In this document: in pieces, positions 34,191 to 36,796 of the stretch
How the letters are laid out: the number at the start of each line of letters is the position of its first letter
Position numbering within the stretch: the stretch's first letter is position 1
Origin: Pseudarthrobacter sp. fls2-241-R2A-127
GTDB lineage: Bacteria; Actinomycetota; Actinomycetes; Actinomycetales; Micrococcaceae
Assembly: GCF_030209355.1 (NCBI RefSeq)
Contig: NZ_JARVSF010000053.1
Location: forward strand, 1 to 36,796
Reading direction: 5' to 3'
DNA length: 36,796 bases
Position numbers and translations under genes: made by a program
The notes under the pieces: generated by a model
Database searches by the model: none
What the model was told of the DNA's origin: nothing
Seen by the model: the letters and a program-made list of their open reading frames with translations, nothing else

Positions 34191-35165
34191 ATGGAAGACG
34201 AAGCCCTGGCGGACATTGCGGACAGGCTCTACGCCGGGGACCTCGACGGCTTCATCACGGCACGGGCGACTGCCGCCAAGGAGGCGGCAGGGCAGGACAA
34301 GGAGCTGGCGGCGGCGGTCCGGGCGCTGGCAAAACCGTCCGTGGCCGCCTGGGCGGTGAACATGCTGACCCGGGAACGGCCTGACATCCTGGCCGGCCTT
34401 TCCGCGCTTGGGGAAAGAATGCGGTCCGCGCAGGAATCGCTGGATGCCGCAGGCCTCCGTTCCCTGGCCCGCGAGCGCCGCACCCTCCTGGCTGCCGCCG
34501 TCGACACCGCCCGGACTGTGGCAGCGGAGCAGGGGCGCCCCATCAGCGGACCCATGGCCGCGGACGTTGAGGAGACCCTGCGGGCGCTGACGGCAGATGA
34601 GGGAGCAGCCGCGGCCGTGGCGAGCGGCCGTCTGCTGAAGGTCCTCGCCGCCGACGGCGTCAACCCGGTTGACCTGGCCGGGGCGGTGGCCCTCCCCGGA
34701 AGGCTCCCCGCGGCGCCGTCCTTCCCCCGCTCAACGCCTCCCCCGGCAGCGCAGGACACACCGGGGGCAGGGACGCGGACGACGCCGGAACGCGCCTCCC
34801 AGCCCAAGCCCGCCAAGCCCCGCCTTGAGGCCGTGCGCCAGGCTCCCCGGCCGGCGTCGCCACCGGCGCTGGAACGCGCCAAGGCTGCCCATGCTGACGC
34901 CCGGGCTGCCGAGGAAGAAGCCTTTCGGCGTTCCGCAGACTTGCAAGCCGAAGCCGAGAACGCGCGGACCGAGATTTCGGAGCTGCAGCAGGAGACGGCC
35001 ATGCTGCGGGACCGGCTCAAGGCCGCCGAGGAACGGCTGGAAATCGTCCGCAGGAAGCTGGCCGCCACCTCCGCCGAAGCCAAGCAGGCGTCGCGCGCCG
35101 CCGACAAAGCGAGCCGTGCCGCCATGCTGGCGCATGAACGCGTGCTTCGCCTGGGCAGCAAATAA
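34191..35165 (+). CDS. Alanine-rich coiled-coil protein, function unknown
   Basis: A protein of 324 aa. The N-terminal half (1 to about 165) is helical with conserved-looking segments YAGDLDGFITARATAAKEA and KPSVAAWAVNMLTRERPD. A Pro-rich linker (about 175-235) follows, then a long coiled coil (about 238-320) of Glu/Ala/Arg heptads. No signal peptide or membrane span is present. I recall similar proteins annotated only as hypothetical in actinobacteria. The ATG at 34191 is chosen over the frame opening at 34131 because of the TATGAT at 6 nt. Confidence 0.75.
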   Translation: MEDEALADIADRLYAGDLDGFITARATAAKEAAGQDKELAAAVRALAKPSVAAWAVNMLTRERPDILAGLSALGERMRSAQESLDAAGLRSLARERRTLLAAAVDTARTVAAEQGRPISGPMAADVEETLRALTADEGAAAAVASGRLLKVLAADGVNPVDLAGAVALPGRLPAAPSFPRSTPPPAAQDTPGAGTRTTPERASQPKPAKPRLEAVRQAPRPASPPALERAKAAHADARAAEEEAFRRSADLQAEAENARTEISELQQETAMLRDRLKAAEERLEIVRRKLAATSAEAKQASRAADKASRAAMLAHERVLRLGSK

Positions 35166-35344
35166 ACGAGGCGACAGCCAGTGCGGCGTACCGGCCATCC
35201 GGTGGCCCAGGTCCCGGCGGCGGCTGGTCCGCTTCGCAGCGCTTGGGCGACATGCAGCCGCAGGGACAGCCGCGGGCGCGGTTCCTTTGTAACGTGGACA
35301 CCAGCCGTACTGCCCGGCGTTCACGAGCTCGAAGGAACCCTGCA

Positions 35345-36745
35345 ATGACAAGGTCGCACCGGACACCGAAGCATGAACCCGAAACAAGCGTCGAGTTGAA
35401 CCCCTTGTTCAGCCGGGCGGGGGAATCCACCCTCTTCCCGCGTTTCACCATGCCCGAGGGCGAATCATTGCCCTCCACCGCCTACCAGGTGGTCCATGAC
35501 GAGGCGATGCTGGACGGCAACTCGCGGCTTAACCTGGCAACGTTCGTGGGGACCTGGATGGAACGGGAGGCCTCACAGCTCTACGCGGAAACCTTCGACA
35601 AGAACATGATCGACAAGGACGAATACCCGCAGACAGCGCTCATCGAAACCCGTTGCTGGCGGATGCTTGCCGACCTGTGGAACGCGCCGGACCCGGCGAA
35701 GACCGTTGGCACCTCCACCATTGGCTCCTCCGAGGCGTGCATGCTCGGCGGCCTCGCCCTGAAGCGCCGCTGGCAGCACCGCCGCCGGGCAGCAGGAAAA
35801 CCGACTGACAAGCCCAACATCGTGCTCAGTTCAGCAGTCCAGGTCTGCTGGGAGAAATTCTGCAACTACTGGGAAGTGGAAGCGCGCTACGTTCCCGTCT
35901 CGTCGGAACACCCCAAGCTGGACGGCCACGACCTGGACCGGTATGTGGATGAGAACACCATTGGGGTTGTGGCCATCATGGGTGTGACGTACACCGGTGC
36001 CTACGAATCCGTGGAGGGAATCTCCGCCGCCCTGGACGCCATCCAGGCCAGCAGCGGCCTGGACGTCCCCATCCATGTGGACGGAGCATCCGGAGCCATG
36101 ATCGCGCCGTTCCTGCAACCGGACCTTGCTTGGGACTTCCGGCTTCCCCGCGTGGCCTCGATCAACACCTCAGGCCACAAATACGGGCTGGTGTACCCGG
36201 GACTCGGCTGGATCGTGTGGCGGGACGAGGAAGCGCTGCCGGAGGACCTCATCTTCCATGTCAGCTATTTGGGCGGCGACATGCCCACCTTCGCCTTGAA
36301 CTTTTCCCGGCCGGGCGCCCAGGTGCTGCTGCAGTACTACCTTTTCCTTCGGCTTGGATTTGCCGGCTACAAGTCCGTGCAGGCCACCTCCCGGGACGTT
36401 GCGCTCTACCTCTCCGGGGAGATCGGGGCCATGGAAGCCTTCACCCTCTGGAGCGACGGCTCCGACATCCCGGTCTTTGCCTGGCAACTCGCCGACGGCC
36501 ATACCAAGAACTGGAACCTGCACCACTTGTCCGAGCGGCTCCGGATGAACGGATGGCTTGTCCCCGCCTATCCGCTGCCCGAGGGACTCAGCGACACCAC
36601 GGTCCAACGGATCGTGGTCCGCAACGGTTTCACCCGCGACCTCGCCGCCAGCTTCCTGGACGACCTCAAGAAAGAGGTCGCCTACCTGGACGCACTGACT
36701 GCGCCCATGCCCTCCGAGGGGCAGACGCCCGCCTTCCACCACTAG
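35345..36745 (+). CDS. gadB: Glutamate decarboxylase
   Basis: A PLP enzyme of 466 aa, the same length as E. coli GadB, that converts glutamate to GABA and consumes a proton. Typical segments are TSTIGSSEACMLGGLALKRRW, HVDGASGAMIAPF and the PLP site NTSGHKYGLVYPGLGW with Lys279. The C terminus ends in His465-His466. In E. coli GadB, His465 closes the active site at neutral pH, so similar control is possible here. ATG 35345 has AAGGA 8 nt upstream, which decides the start; the frame is open further back to 35243. No glutamate/GABA antiporter is visible in the remaining 51 nt. Confidence 0.94.
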   Translation: MTRSHRTPKHEPETSVELNPLFSRAGESTLFPRFTMPEGESLPSTAYQVVHDEAMLDGNSRLNLATFVGTWMEREASQLYAETFDKNMIDKDEYPQTALIETRCWRMLADLWNAPDPAKTVGTSTIGSSEACMLGGLALKRRWQHRRRAAGKPTDKPNIVLSSAVQVCWEKFCNYWEVEARYVPVSSEHPKLDGHDLDRYVDENTIGVVAIMGVTYTGAYESVEGISAALDAIQASSGLDVPIHVDGASGAMIAPFLQPDLAWDFRLPRVASINTSGHKYGLVYPGLGWIVWRDEEALPEDLIFHVSYLGGDMPTFALNFSRPGAQVLLQYYLFLRLGFAGYKSVQATSRDVALYLSGEIGAMEAFTLWSDGSDIPVFAWQLADGHTKNWNLHHLSERLRMNGWLVPAYPLPEGLSDTTVQRIVVRNGFTRDLAASFLDDLKKEVAYLDALTAPMPSEGQTPAFHH

Positions 36746-36796
36746 ATGATTAAGTCCTATTGGATTTAGTGGTCGTAGGCGATTAGGGAGCGTTTG

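Overview
The window is GC-rich, densely coded chromosomal DNA from an actinobacterium. The GlgE pathway, CarD, SenX3/RegX3, DUF2516, an actinobacterial rRNA leader at the left edge and frequent GTG starts point to the Micrococcaceae, most likely an Arthrobacter or Pseudarthrobacter-like organism (inferred from memory of protein families, not from a search). I see no phage, insertion sequence, CRISPR array or obvious island. This is mostly core genome.

Layout. Positions 1-346 hold the promoter and leader of an rRNA operon that runs leftward out of the window, plus a strong hairpin. Positions 347-13730 are an alpha-glucan block: glgE, treS and a maltokinase-branching enzyme fusion on the minus strand, divergent glgP on the plus strand, then glgX followed by a barnase-like RNase and its barstar-like inhibitor on the minus strand. 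Positions 13819-18268 are a minus-strand housekeeping run: rlmB, cysS, ispF, ispD, carD. Positions 18525-22802 carry a lipoprotein and the phosphate block regX3/senX3 with divergent phoU, whose intergenic region contains direct repeats of PHO-box type, and then gpmA. Positions 22903-28851 hold a methyltransferase, a DUF2516 membrane protein, a trans-sulfuration enzyme, and the overlapping trio tmk, holB and a secreted peptidase lipoprotein. A tRNA-Thr(CGU) follows at 28956. The 29.0-31.1 kb stretch is the least orderly: it holds a half-tRNA relic, a gene fragment, a small membrane protein, pspA and a possible leader ORF. The right end has a NodB-type deacetylase, a GNAT-like protein, ndh, a coiled-coil protein and glutamate decarboxylase.

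How the genes work together. TreS makes maltose from trehalose, the maltokinase half of the fusion phosphorylates it, GlgE extends alpha-1,4-glucan with maltose-1-phosphate, and the GlgB half adds branches. GlgP and GlgX on neighbouring transcripts degrade the polymer. SenX3/RegX3/PhoU are the phosphate-sensing module. CarD is a regulator of rRNA-type promoters such as the one at the left edge.

The most general signal I found is architectural. About fourteen start codons sit 6-7 nt downstream of a TANNNT hexamer, which is the signature of leaderless transcription, and in two cases the stop codon of the upstream gene is the first half of that hexamer. I did not find a convincing new multi-gene system. 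The points best worth following up are the Mak-GlgB fusion, the RNase/inhibitor pair attached to glgX, the PHO-type repeats, the altered NodB motif and the relics at 29.16-29.37 kb.
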